Positions 22,521-35,039 of a stretch of 64,000 nt of DNA are shown here, in pieces. Below the pieces are notes generated by a model, which was given only the letters and a program-made list of their open reading frames with translations, searched no databases and had not been told where the DNA came from. Position numbers and translations under genes: made by a program. The DNA comes from Malachius bipustulatus (Eukaryota > Arthropoda > Insecta > Coleoptera > Melyridae): NCBI GenBank assembly GCA_910589415.1, contig OU342630.1, forward strand, positions 65,840,186-65,904,185, in the 5' to 3' direction. Each line of letters begins with the position of its first letter. The stretch's first letter is position 1.

Positions 22521-23959
22521 GACTACTCGATGCTGAGTATTATAGAACTGAGGGAAATTTCTTATAACTCGATTTTGGACTGTAATTTTCTTTTCATTAC
22601 AAAGTTTTATGAGCCAATATGAATGGAGGTGCATGTGAACGCTTTTCTCAAATAAATAAAAGCTGAGAACGTCAGACGCCACCGTAGTGAATCATTCTGG
22701 TTTATGATGTTTCAACATGAAAGCAGTCTAAATATAATTCCGCAGGATTTACTTACAAGTAGTATTTTTTTCCATAAAATAAAAACTCTGAACAAACGTA
22801 ACGAGTTAGAGATATAATTAAATTTTCTTTTAGATGTGCGTAAGAGATGAGAGATGAGACTTACTACTGTTATTTATTTCGGTTAAAATTAGTTGTCGTT
22901 ACAATAATTCAGTTTCTCCAGGAAAACCATTGAAAACTGAGTGAATGACGAGTTTTGATATGAAGGTTTTTATCTGTCACGGAAATGTTATGTCGGGTGT
23001 TCATTTAGTAATACTTCCTCAGCTGAAGGCCATGGAAATTGTGGATGATGTGAATTTCTGTTCGTCGAATATACGTGATTTTGAATAAGTAGTAGACTTA
23101 GTAGAATAGCCTATTCGACTATTTATGAATAACCATGATACGTAGTCCCGGTTACTTACTGTAACTGTTATTTGTTTAAAGAATATTTCAAAACAAAACC
23201 ACCCAGTCAAGGACCTTCAACTTTATAATAGGGTAACGTTATCTTGTTTTGGTTTTTGTTAGAATTAATTTGGTTGATATTATAACATCCATAAATGTAG
23301 AACGTTGGTTTCATTAGTATAATTTCCGTAATGGGAGTAAACTTGATGGAATTTGAAAACTGTTTTCATCTACTGTGGTGAGAAGGCCCCCCGGAATTAA
23401 ACCAATAAAGGATATGTGCATAATGGAAATTCCCCAAAGTTTCTTTTTCTCGTCATCAAACTAAGTATGTTGATGTTATGCTGCTTTACAAGCTGCTTAG
23501 GCAAGGTGATCACTTTTGTCCTTATCGAGTAAGATTATAGTGCTGGTCTCCCTAACTACGAGATATTCCTGAGAGGTAAAATTATTTTTGTCAATTTATT
23601 GTTTTCCCGAAACTTGCAGTTTTCAGCAAGATATTTTTGCAGGTTTAGAATGGTTTTAAATACCGTGTAGATATACGTCAATTCCCAGAATTGCAGAACA
23701 AGGCAACAATGTGTTTGTTGCAAAGCTTCCGAAGCGCTCGATTTAGTCACGGAGCCTTGTGACGATCGATTATCAGTCGTAATACACCCATAAAATGCCT
23801 GCCAGATCCTGCAAACATGAATGTGATTTATTTTTATAGCATTTACATCAAGGACTGATTATCGAAGAAGTCAAGTGGAGAAGATCATCCAGCGATAAGA
23901 AATACACCTGAACTGTTACAAAATGCTCCACTGGAGTAAGAAACCGCACCGCAGTAGAG
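22521..23959. other. AT-rich stretch, nothing recognised
   Basis: Two short minus-strand open frames (23019-23210, 23556-23750) show no domain. No element or signal supported. Confidence 0.5.
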
Positions 23960-24310
23960 TAAGTTAAGACAAACCCCGTTGCTGTCAGGGCTAACTCGAA
24001 ACGGATTCCTGTTTAAACACCCTTCAGAAGGTATCGTTACTTCCTACCATAATTTTCGGACGTTATTTCCCTCGACTTAAGTGAGACTGCAGTCTGTTGG
24101 GTGGGTACCTTCCATCTCCACGACACACTCGTATTCACAAGGCCAGTCCCAGGGTGGGTAAGACAGAAGTAATCAATCAGTATCGCATCAACGATTGATA
24201 GCTAGGACTCGGTGTCTTAGATCTTAGAGCAATCGTTTGCTGGGAAGTCTGGTGGTAATTAGTGGGCTTGCCTCTCTGGAACGTCTAGAACTCCATTGGG
24301 AACTGCCTGA
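23960..24310. promoter_or_regulatory. Moderately GC-rich island, candidate regulatory DNA
   Basis: Base composition rises over about 350 bp with no long open frame. ATCAATCAGTATCGCATC and similar homeodomain-like text are present near 24170. Listed only because it is one of a series of such islands; evidence is compositional. Confidence 0.25.
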
Positions 24311-25534
24311 TGAAGAAACCTGATATAAAATTCAGCAGTTTGATAGAAACTTCGCGACAATTGTTATTACTGCATCTTCACTATCGTGAAGATCATTACG
24401 ATTTTTCTCTCTTTAACGAGATTTCAAGTCAATAAAGAAGTCGATAATAAATTTTACGATTATCGGTATAGAGTCTAAAAGAACTTCACAGGAAAACATT
24501 AATAGATATAAAACTTATTTGTTTGAGAAATACGATACGCAAGTAAACAAGTCAGGTGGCAGTAAAATATTTCTTCCTAGTTCTCCCATAAACTTGATGG
24601 AAATACTACCAGATGCTCCCGCCTAGAAAGACCTGGAAAAATATTATAGGACGACTTTGTTACTTTCGGATATAAAATTTATCGATAGATACCAGATACG
24701 GTCCATCACTTGAAAACAAAGCTCCAATAAAATGAGATACTGTTTTATGACCGCCCGTTGGCTCCGATAAACAAATAAACCCGACATTCTCTTGTTTAGG
24801 AAACTCACATGCAGACAAGCCGATAAAATAACATGGAAGATCATCCAAGCACACACACAGTTATTTCAGGAGGTGTAATCAATCACTGTAAATGTACAGG
24901 AAGTTAGCGGAAGTGGAATTTTTTACCAAAAAATATAATTTTATTCCACAAAATGTAAATTCTGAAAAAGACGAGTAGTAGATTCAATAATACTCGCCCG
25001 CAACATTCGGCAGCGTGTTCAAATTTAAATTCTTTTGTTCAGCTTTTCGATCAACAGATCGAGTTCATATTTTCAAAAAGCAGTTGGTACCTATCGGAAG
25101 TTCGTTTACAGATTCCATGCAGAAAGGAGTTGTCATAGTGTACAGCAATTTAAAGTGCCGAATCACGCAACACATAGACAGAAGTACCTACTAGGGAGAG
25201 GTGTCTCGTGAAGTCTGCAATGGATTTGTCATATTTATGACGAATCATTACATGAAGTTGTGCTATTTAAGAAATTAATTAAATTTTAATAAAAATCAAT
25301 AAAAGACAGTCTATACTAATACAAAATAAGCTGCTGTTGGCGATTATGAAGTCACCTATTTCTGAATTTTTTTAGAAATGACAGCCCAATGTTCTTCACA
25401 TCTCCCATCAGCCTCCTTACTATATACTTAAATGATTATGGGAAAACATTTGTACCCTACACAATATTCGAAATGTTTCTTTTTAATAAAAACATAACTT
25501 CAAGTACATAATTGAAAATTATTATTAAAAAAAA
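24311..25534. other. AT-rich stretch, nothing recognised
   Basis: Overlapping short minus-strand frames at 24644-24856 have no domain. The segment right of 25370 may include the 3' end of the transposon remnant that follows, but no terminal repeat could be identified. Confidence 0.45.
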
Positions 25535-25895
25535 AAAACGTAAAAATGTTCAAATTATTGCTCTCCATCAACCATTTGTCATTGGCCGATACGTGTATAA
25601 GCCTGTACACTGCCATCAAAAACATCCGGATTATTGTTTGCTTCACTTTGGCTTGAATTCTTTGCTGTAGTCCCTTTTGGGTTTGTTGAAAAAACTTTGA
25701 ATTTTAATCCCACAGAAAGAAATCAAAAAAAGTCAAGTATGCGGAACGCGGTGACCATTCAATGGCTCCTCAACGCCGCCCTTTCATCTTTCAGAAAATG
25801 TTGGATCCGGATAGTGAGGAGGCGCCCCATATTGCTGAAACCAAATGTACTGATGGGACATACCTGCCTCGTGACCGTACTAGATTATGGATCTC
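25535..25895 (-). pseudogene. Dead mariner/Tc1-type DDE transposase, C-terminal half
   Basis: On the minus strand, 'YIWFQQYGAPPHY' (the QDGAPPH block around the second catalytic Asp, here Tyr) is followed with frame slips by 'EWSPRSAYLTFFDFFLWD' (the SPDLTPLDFFLWG block) and then by 'GEQ' with a stop before 'FEHF', the usual C-terminal end. In the second block the catalytic Asp of SPDL is also Tyr. Several stops and shifts interrupt it. This family (related to Tc1/mariner, common in insects) cuts and pastes DNA. No N-terminal half or terminal repeats were found. Confidence 0.8.
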
Positions 25896-25904
25896 ATTTA
25901 ATTG

Positions 25905-26720
25905 TGTAATTTCTAGATAATGTTCATAGTTCTGGAGATGACTCTGTATGTTACCTCGATGACTTGTAGGTGGAGGTGACTTGTAGGGCTTATTCTAGAA
26001 GATGAGTTTCGTCCACCACGCTACGCTTCCACACCATGCTTCAATCTCTCTATCTCAAGTGAAGACCGGGAATGAGAGAATAGACTAAGTCACCCATGTA
26101 AAACCCAGTCTAATGGAATTTCTATCTGAAGTTTCACTGTAACTCCGAAGGACATCTCTATCGGTGAGGTTTAAGTCAAAATTTAATCGACGAAATCGAT
26201 TTTGTGTATCAGACAACTGATATTGATGTTATTTGTCATTGAGTAATTTCTAGATAGTGTTCATAGTTCTGGAGGTGACTTTGTATGCCTCTTCAATGAC
26301 ATCACCGCACGTTGATCTTATAACTTTCTTCCTTTCTGTTGATTTCGATAGCTTCACGTAGCAGTCTATTTATGTGTAACCAGTGGCTGTAAGGCTCGTT
26401 CTGGAAGATGAGCTTCTTCCGTGCCTGCTTCAAGTATATATATATATTCGTTTGAAATTACAAATTGCAGTCTTACGATACATGTTGTTTAGTTTATTAA
26501 ATTACATATGATTGGTTTCGTCGATCATGGGGAAAAGAACGATCTGTAGGATATTCTGATGCGATGTTGACATCATGGTGAAGCATTTGCTTTGAGAGAT
26601 ATAGTCTAGGGAAAACCCCATTAAAAAACCTAGACACACCATCCTGTTGAGATTGGTTTGAAGTATTCTTTTGAAGTGAAGACTGGGGATGGAAGATAGA
26701 TGAAGTCCCCCATGCAACTG
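25905..26720 (-). mobile_element. Probable Penelope-like remnant with internal duplications
   Basis: The minus strand near 26430-26330 encodes 'LIFQNEPYSHW' and 'RLLREAIEINRKEESYKIN', resembling the REAIEI segment near the C-terminus of Penelope-like elements (identification from recall, not a search). A block starting CTAGATA(A/G)TGTTCATAGTT is repeated directly at 25912 and 26250, and another around GTGAAGACNGGGNATG at 26069 and 26676. Tandem partial copies are common in Penelope insertions. Extensively decayed. Confidence 0.4.
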
Positions 26721-27199
26721 GTAGAACTTTACTTCATGTCATCTTACGCCCCAGTCGAACCTTTCGGCGACAAGTGAATGAAGAAGGAAAGAAGAAGAGT
26801 GATGATCCATTGACACTCCAAAAAAAAAAAATCAAAGTACGACCTAAGGGAGTTCTTAGGAGCGGCGAGAAATGTAATCCTTGAGAACATCGAATTCCCT
26901 TCACTCTCCTGGCGGTAAAATATCGGCCATAGGGGTTAGGAAGGGAAAAACTATAAAAAACTCAAATCAGCGAATTAACTCGCATTAGTTACAGAACATT
27001 TACGTTTGAAGCAGTGAAAAAAACTATTTTCGACGAGAATAGAAATTTTCCACTTATTGTACATTTTTGCCGTAAGTTTGTACCCATAATCTGAAAAATT
27101 TAATCTAAGCCTGTTTACATAATGGATGAGTCTTCAAAGTTCTACTCATTTATATCTACATGCCCACAAGGCTTGGTACATACAAGTAATTAATCTAAT
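26721..27199. other. AT-rich stretch, nothing recognised
   Basis: An A run at 26820-26831 could be a retroelement tail but has no partner sequence. A GC-richer patch at 26880-26940 has no open frame. Confidence 0.45.
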
Positions 27200-27664
27200 C
27201 TAAGATACCCCATTATAACTCCTATATTGTTCACATAATATAAGATATAGTACCTCATACCTCATGTAAATAATCACAGGAATAATGACATTGTATGTAG
27301 ATACCGTGGTCCAGCGAAGCGGCGTATAGCAGCGACCGAGAAGATCCAGAGAGGAGAATATAGAAAGTTGAAGTGCACCTGCTGTCTGCATCCTGCCATA
27401 ACTCAGAAAAGACGGCCATGATAGGGTTGAACAGATGAGCATCACGCAAGAATCAGCGCGGCCCGATCCACACCCTAAGGCCAGACAGGTAAACAATCCC
27501 AGGTTACTGTTTCCTGTTTTCTGTTTTATTTCAACCAGAGGCGACTCGTTGATAGTCTGTCTATGCACAGTTGCGGCTATATAAAAGTTTACGCCCATGT
27601 AAGTGTCAAACGGAATGTAAATCTGTCTGCTTACAATGTCCGAGATCATTAAAAAAAAACACAA
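27200..27664 (-). other. Unexplained 154-codon open frame
   Basis: This is the longest open frame outside the retrotransposons. The middle (27300-27500) is GC-richer and encodes a Cys/Ser/Leu-rich stretch ('GCGSGRADSCVMLICSTL'), while the ends are ordinary AT-rich translation. No domain, signal peptide or family recognised. A TATATAAAAG on the plus strand at about 27572 lies inside it. It could be a fragment of a retroelement or a chance frame over a GC patch; I do not call it a gene. Confidence 0.2.
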
Positions 27665-30559
27665 CTAGGTAGTACCTACTACCTACCTACTTCTAGTACA
27701 TACTAGACAGACTGTCTTCAGCGGATACTTTGATGTGTTTCATTTCATTGGTTGATTTATGTGATAGCATAAAATCTATTAATGAAAAGTTTACCGTACA
27801 AACAGTATAAGACGTTGCTTTGATGTTTTGCAAATTGCAATATCTCGTTCTAAATTGATTTAAGACTGAAATAATAATAGATCTTTCATCAAACCTTTTA
27901 TTGGCTGAGTTCAAAGCCAAGTCAATGTTACAAGATCATATGAAAAATTCGAAATTTGCTGCCGGTACCAGTGGTGGTTATTACAACCTTAGGCCATAAT
28001 AATATTTACATTTAATAATCTGATGTGACAAGGAATGACAATTTTCTTTTTATTACGGAATTTGTTGTTAATGCGCGCTTAAATAAAAATCATAACGTTT
28101 TTCCTTTAAATCCCCCAAGTAGTGGTAGAGTTTCTGGCAGTTAGTTTAGAAGACAAACATCTTTCTCTTACTTGGGCAACGTCATTGATAAATAATCAGC
28201 TAATAGTACGTCCAGCTACTTTAGCTAGGAAAATAATATCCCGAATCCGAAGAGGAAGCTTGCAATAATTTGATATCGTCTGGTGATTGGAATGTTATGT
28301 GTGAAAGCTCACTAAATAGAAGTTACCATACAACCGAAATTTTATTGTAATATCACCTCTGTTAGTGGTCGACAATGAAGACTTCATCTAGTAAACCTTT
28401 AATAATTCGGCTTGATAAGAGACTGTTTCTCTATTATTTTTGCATCTGTTAAATTAGCAGAATCTTTGTTAATAATGAGGCTTCCATAACAGTTATTGTT
28501 ACTGGACGTAATTTTCTAGAAGGAACAGCAAATCTTGGGCAACTTCACCCCTGTTTGTTTTTAGTTGTCATAATTTTAACAAGACATTACAGTGAGAGAG
28601 AGTGATGAAATCATCAGGAACAAAGATCATTGAATGCTCGTTATGTACTATAACTATAAGTTATCAGTGGTAGAAACCATCGCTATCAGTTGTTGGCGAA
28701 GCACTATAAAAACGTTTATAAAAAGGATGTCTTCAATATCGACCTGTAACTGGAAAAATAATTGCATGGAAGCAGTAGCTGCTCGGCAAATAAATATTTC
28801 ATACGATTCTTCATTGACAGAAGACGACGTTCATCAATCATCATCAAGATACAAAACAAGTAATCCTACTGTATAGGTAGTGTTATAGGTACTTACTGAG
28901 TTATATGGAACTGGAAGATCATCTGAAATACAAAAAAAGAATAATTGTTAGATTTATATTTTAGATGGTTAGAAAGAATTAAAGTCATGAGAATTTAGAT
29001 CTCTTTTCTATAGTTATAATGTGGCCCAATTTTACATCAAATTAATAATTAATAAAATAAATTTGAAAACACTTAAAGGCATAGGGAGTACAATTATTAT
29101 TTTTATTAGTTTTTTATCCAAAAACTGGATAAGTTTTGTCAGTGATGCCAATTTTATTATGGGAATTATTGTTGACTTCTGCCATCTCTTTACTGAATGC
29201 TGATTGTTCTTAGTGTTAAAATCAACAGATGATTATATATAAAACAACAAGAGTAAAAGTTCTTAAGAGTAGCAGGTCTATTAAATAAGCTTGCAGCACA
29301 AGTTCACAATCTGGTGAAGATGAATTATGATGGAACTAGTTGGAAGATTTCATTACCAATTATAAAGCTAATCATCATTGAACGTAGAAATTGCTAACCA
29401 TGTTCTTCTGATAGTTTGATGTAACCATATGGGAGTTTAGTAGAGTCATAGCCTCATCATCGACATGAATATATAATAATTTAGTCACAAACTTTACCAC
29501 CCATAATTTTCAAGCGGAGATGCTTCAGCTGCCAAGTCTTCCTGGCCACTAGACTCAGGTCATATCTGCAAGTTATGGAGTAAGCTGAAATTGTAAAGTT
29601 CATGAAACTCGTACTTATCTTCCACTTACAGAGATCGAATAATTCTTTTAGTTTCTCTGTAATATCGATTTGATTTCTATCCGTGCTGACCCTGCATGTA
29701 AATTGGTGACCATTCTTGCAAATGCTTTGAATACATGCTGTCAAATGATTAAATTAAATGTTTCAGCTCCGATGACGTGCTCTATCCGACAAAAATGTAG
29801 GGCTACCGAATCAAAATATGTTTTGGGATTGAATTTGTTTTTTTTTATTATTTTAAACCCTTCAGCTTGTGTGCGATTCAAGTAGGAAGCAGGATACGCT
29901 CTTACTTGAAACATTGGAGGGAGGGGGGTCGGGGGGTCGGCAAGACTTTGGTCTTGCTGAATATAAAAATTTACTGGTTTAGAAAATTTGTTGGAGATGT
30001 GCGCTTTAAATTCAAGCAGCGGATGATTCAATGAACAAGTCTCTTTCCGGATATAAATAAGTAAAAAGGATATAAATGTTGCTCAGCATATCTTGAGTAT
30101 TCAAAAAAATCGTTAAGATGCCAAAATTAGTGCTTAAATTTAATCCAATCGGGCTGGTAATGAAAAATAGGCTTGCCTCACACACTTATCAAAAACAATG
30201 TGTTATCTAGTTTGATCTTAGATCTGGATTGTAGCAGAAAGGGTAGTTTCTCACTAGTGCCTATAGACCTTAGTTGGACCCTTTGTATTCTTTCTTGGGT
30301 GCACAAACCCCTAACCTGATTTGCTCGAATGAGCCGTGATGAGGTCTTTCCAAATCTGGCCAGATGAGGTCAAACTACTGCCAAGCTGATATTGACGAAA
30401 CGATGGACAGTGACAAAGCACATGCTTTAGGTAATTATATTCTTGACATGAGTATATCACTATTAAAAATCTAAATCAAAAAATCTTGTTTTCAACAGCT
30501 GCATGCAGGAAATATTTAGCCCTGTTAAAATCAGCGTTAGGATAGCTGATTGTGTCAAG
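27665..30559. other. AT-rich stretch, one G-rich run
   Basis: Short open frames at 28634, 29021, 29481, 29670 and 29741 lack domains. At 29917-29941 a run with GGGAGGGGGG and GGGGGG blocks could form a G-quadruplex. No gene or element supported. Confidence 0.45.
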
Positions 30560-31641
30560 GGTACAATTGGTTTGAGGACCAAGAGGACTTAATTATGAGC
30601 CTCATTTGAATTCATAATATGGTAATGAGAGACTTAATGTGACCTACGTAAAAACTTGGTTTTGCATGAGGATAATGATGTCTCTGAATTATTCAGGGTA
30701 AGTTGTGGAGTGCCTCAGGTTTCTATATTTGTGTCTTCCATGAATCAGTTTGCAGTGTTATTTGTTCTATAAGTTGACGACACGGTATCGTTTGTTCGCA
30801 TGCTGATTAGTACACATCTATCTTCCAATGACTTCAAATTCTCCGATTGATTATCTTATCTCGAGACTCATTTGTAATTTCAGCAGTAAGATAGTTTTGT
30901 TTTAACGTGGTAATCAGTCACTTTTCCTTTTTTTTTTTTGTTAAATTATCTCCCAAGGTATAATTTTGTGGGGAAATGTTGCAACATGCAATGGTTTTCT
31001 AAGTACCGAAAAGCAGTGAGATTCCTGACATGAGTGAATTACACAAATTCTTGTTGGCGATTCTAAACTGGGTTAGGGATCATGAGCCTTCCATGTTTAC
31101 GTGTATTGTTGAAGATACATTATATATCATTTTAGTGTGCATAGTTTTCAGAACATCCGGATTTAGAAGCGGAATTAAAATAAAGTTTCAATGAGAATCT
31201 CTCAATTCACAAAATGTTAATACCTACCAGCTTCCAAACATTTTATGCATTGAAATTCATTGCACTGTGCATAGTGGAGTTTATGACTCCCCTCAAAGTT
31301 AATAATTATTGCATGTTGCGATATTGTAACTCATGGGTTGATTTTTTAGATTTCGTTTTCAGGGTATGAAATACTTATAAGGTATGAAATGCAATTAACA
31401 AGTATCTAATAGGTTTTTATATTATGTATATACATATGTATAAAAAGGTATTTTTTATTTTTTTTAATTTTTTCGCTTGCGTATGACTTTTTGATTACGC
31501 AGGGAATTTATGTGTACTACTGCGGTTTGTTTTTTGTTTGTGAATTATTATCATCGCTTACAACGCTATTGTACTAATCAATGATTGTTGAATTTAATGG
31601 TACAATAAAGAGATTTATTATTATTATTATTATTATTTATC
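30560..31641 (+). pseudogene. Dead CR1-group non-LTR retrotransposon, 3' half
   Basis: In the plus strand, 'SCGVPQ' (30701-30718) followed by 'VDDTVSF' (30773-30793) is a worn GVPQGS...ADDT reverse transcriptase core with a deletion between. 'GIILWGN' (30957-30977) and, in another frame, 'NSCWRF' and 'LGIMSLPCLRVL' (31046-31108) match the conserved C-terminal blocks of CR1-like elements. The 3' end is classic: AATAAAG at 31604, then a (TTA)n tail at 31616-31637. Many stops and shifts make it inactive and older than the element at 17-19.8 kb, from which it clearly differs. Confidence 0.75.
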
Positions 31642-32616
31642 ATGCACTTGACTTATGATAGAGGTTATTTCAAATCGATGGTCTAATTCTAATACCCCGT
31701 AACTGTATGAATCAATATTTTACAGGAGAGAGCTTTTTTAGTTTAAAAGGGCTAAATATGATTCAGGAAGTTAAAAAACTTTTTTTGTAGCCAATTTTCC
31801 AAGCCAATACTGTGCCAATACGGTGTATTTCAATTCATGACAGAGTAAACGTACAACAGAATGGCGCGAAAAAGTAAAATTTGTATTTTTTGCAGATATA
31901 GGATATTAGAATTATTAGACCATCGAAATTCTATCTATCAATAAAAGGATAACAAAATAACGTTGAAAAATACATAATTAAATGAATTAATGATAATAAT
32001 TAATAATAATTAATGAACCTAAAAATGAATACTCAGAAAGAATTATTAAAAAAATGTGTAATTGAATCACCTCTTTTCTACTGTTTGGATAATATGTGCT
32101 TCAGATCCAAAGTAAATTCAATTCTTTTTAATATCTACTTTGAAATTCTCTCAAAAAACGGTTATCCTGCTCTACACAGCTCTAAAATTTTGAATTCGGC
32201 TCATTGACACGACCCATTCGACATTTGTTGACATCTTGCACATTTTGGGGAAATCAAAAAAAATGTCAACATCTAAATAACTTTACTTGAAAACAAACCC
32301 ACTTGTTAAAAAGAATTAAATGTTTTGAAATGCATCTAAAGAAAAAAATAAAAATTGTAAATGCTCAAAGTGACCCCCTCCTTTTTCGAAACATAGTACC
32401 CTTCAAATTTCAAATGAATTTTTTTTGTATCCTTGAAATGTACAAGTATTATCAATTGATTATAATTTTTTTTTTCTCTACTGAAGATGTAAAATTTCAA
32501 TATAAGGAAAATGAAAGTTAACTATCACCATGCAAAATCTAGATTGCCTTGATTTTTTTTAACATAAAATAGCCAGAATAACTTTAAATTTATTTGTGAT
32601 GGATGTGTCATGGATT
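31642..32616. other. AT-rich stretch, nothing recognised
   Basis: Open frames at 32013 and 32303 are low-complexity. No element supported. Confidence 0.5.
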
Positions 32617-33536
32617 GTTTATTGGGGTTTAGGTTCTTTGTTTGAAAATTAGTTGTCAAAATATTTTTTATATGAAACGTTTAGTTGCTGATTGGCCCCT
32701 TGTCTACTCATTTGTATAAAACTATAATTAAAATTATTAAAAAAAATAAATTCACTTCACTTTGATTTTGAAATTTTGTTAGCTGTTGTAGCTATTGTGT
32801 TTTTTTTTTGTTTTTTTTTTATTTTTTATTGTGTTGTTGCGTATAATATTCTGATTTTTACTAAGTATTTGTTTATTGTTGCGTAGTAAAAGTATTGTTA
32901 TTGGGACGTTGTTGGGGAATTATTGCTAGTTTGAGCGAATACCTTAAACTATAATACAGGAAACTCTCACTAAAACACATGCATTTCGTCGACGACACTT
33001 AGACTAGCGACATCTATTCGTTTGGGGCGGACCTAGCACCAAAATTAGTATGTGCAATTGGTTGATTTCTTTGATATCAGTTTACACAGTCTAACTGAAG
33101 TAATTTTGAAGTACAGTAGTTTCAGAGTGAAGTGCACGAAAGTAATTGTTAAAATAGTTGTTAGGTCCGCCCCGAAACGCTAGATGGTACTTAATGTTGT
33201 CTCCGTTTTTTGAGTTCCGTTTCCCATATCATAAGTAGTTTAAGATATTTGGTTTGAGGAAAAGTTTAAGTTATAACTAACAAAATACAAATAGTAAAAT
33301 CAAAATAATATACGCAACAAACACAATGAACAAGAAAAAAAAAACACGATAGCCACAACGCACTCAACAAAAATGTCAGAATCAAATCAAAGTCAAGTTA
33401 TTACAAAAAAAACTAGAAACAACATTTTGACAAATGAGCGAACAATGGGCCAATCGACCCCGAAACGTTTCTTATAATTAAATTATAAGATTAAAATCTT
33501 ATAACAGATCATTTTTAACCAAAAACCTAAATCCCT
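32617..33536. mobile_element. Old foldback element with GGGGCGGACC core
   Basis: Arms of several hundred bases pair as reverse complements: TTTAGGTTCTTTG with CAAAAACCTAAA at the edges, 'gaaacgttt...gattggcccc' with 'gggccaatcgaccccgaaacgttt', a 'tgttgcgtat' block, and centrally TTTGGGGCGGACCTA with GTTAGGTCCGCCCCGAAAC (33022 and 33161). Divergence is high, so this is an old copy. No open frame and no TACAGGGTG end. Confidence 0.55.
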
Positions 33537-33862
33537 GTAAGCAGTAAATAAATTCCAAGTTACGAAAAAGTTATCCCGTTTGTACAAGCAATATGTGCAT
33601 GCAATAATGGGCTGAAATTCTAGAACTGTATCTTTTATGCATGCAGAGTGGGTTAACAAGGGAAGAAACAAATTCAAAGTTTTAATTTTTTTCCAATTAT
33701 CTAGTGACGTGTGAAAAAAATTTTGGTAAATTTGGAAGAGCATATTACTATGGAACTCCCAAAAACGCAAACTGTTCTCCATTTAACCGAGTCTGTAGGT
33801 ATCTCTAACTGTTCTCCATATCCTAAAAATACTGCGTGGCACCATGAGATTTGTATAACCGT

Positions 33863-34685
33863 GTACAGGGTGATTCATTATAATGTCGCCCCCCTTTAAC
33901 TTTGTTATTTCATGTGTCCCAAAAAAATTAAAAGTGGGGTTATGTAGGTGCTAAAAAATACTTTTTTATACGTGTAACAAAAATTTGAAAGTAGATCAGT
34001 ATACAGGGAAAACCAGAATTTTTTTTTTTTTTCAATGGATCACCCTATATATGAATTTATTTTTCGATTCCTCGTAAAATTCTAAGCATAACTTATATAA
34101 CATACCGTATACCTAAATTCAAAGGCTTCTGAAATATTCGCATTTGAAACATATCATCAAATATTTTATAAAACACCTGTTGCAAATCAAGAAATCTAAC
34201 AATAAAATGCTCTAATGGGCCTCCATTGTTTTCAACACATTTTATAAGGGTTTATAAGGGTTGTTCGCATTTTCTCCAATGAATCTGTTATGAATTCTGG
34301 GTTATTTTAATTTAAATTATTAATTTTAATCCGTATCAAATCTTTTAGATGATCGAGGTTTTCAATTTGGTAGTTATACACACGGTTTTTTAAATAGTTT
34401 CAAATGCGAATATTTCAGAAACTATTGAATTTAGGTATACGGTATGTTAAATAAATTATGCTTAGAATTTTACGAGGAATCGAAAAATAAATTCATATAT
34501 AGGGTGTTCCATTGAAAAAAAAATTAAATTTTTGGTTTACCCTGTATACTGATCTATTTTCAAATTTTTGTTATACGTATAAAAAAGTCTTTTTTAGCAC
34601 CTACATAACCCTACTTTTAATTTTTTTGAGACACATGAAATAACAAAGTTAAAGGGGGGCGACATTATAATGAATCACCCTGTAC
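33863..34685. mobile_element. Foldback element, TACAGGGTGATTCAT ends
   Basis: Inverted arms (about 33863-34155 and 34396-34685) match closely from GTACAGGGTGATTCATTATA through 'cgcccccctttaac' onward. Each arm includes two further internal motifs, GTATACAGGG (about 34001) and CACCCTATATATG (about 34043), in opposite orientations. The spacer has a small direct repeat TTTATAAGGG at 34236/34247. Non-coding and non-autonomous. Confidence 0.8.
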
Positions 34686-35039
34686 ATAATGTACAAAACT
34701 ATATTATATTATAAAAATTGTAAGAAATTAATTAGGCGATAGAATATTAAAATTGAATTAATTTTGTTGGAAATGTCGTAGAAATACCGTTATAATTAAA
34801 AAAAAAACACATTTTACGAAAAAAGAAAAGCTTACGGGAAACAGAATGAGTTTTGTACGATCTGTAAACTTCTTTTGATTGATGATTATTGACGAATCAA
34901 CAAGAAAATTAACTGCGAATTTATCTAATAGGTATAAATTTAGTGCCATGTAACAAAAAACCAAACACACATAATTATTAAAATATTAATTACTTAACGG
35001 ATATCAGGTTTCAAATTAATGACGTCTGAGATATCCTAT
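34686..35039. other. AT-rich stretch, nothing recognised
   Basis: No feature beyond a low-complexity open frame on the minus strand (34758-34970). Confidence 0.5.

Noticed and set aside
27255..27449. Second minus-strand frame within 27200-27664
   Set aside because: Alternative-frame shadow of the longer frame, no domain.
31616..31637. (TTA)n as an independent microsatellite
   Set aside because: It directly follows AATAAAG at the end of a retrotransposon remnant and is better explained as its tail.
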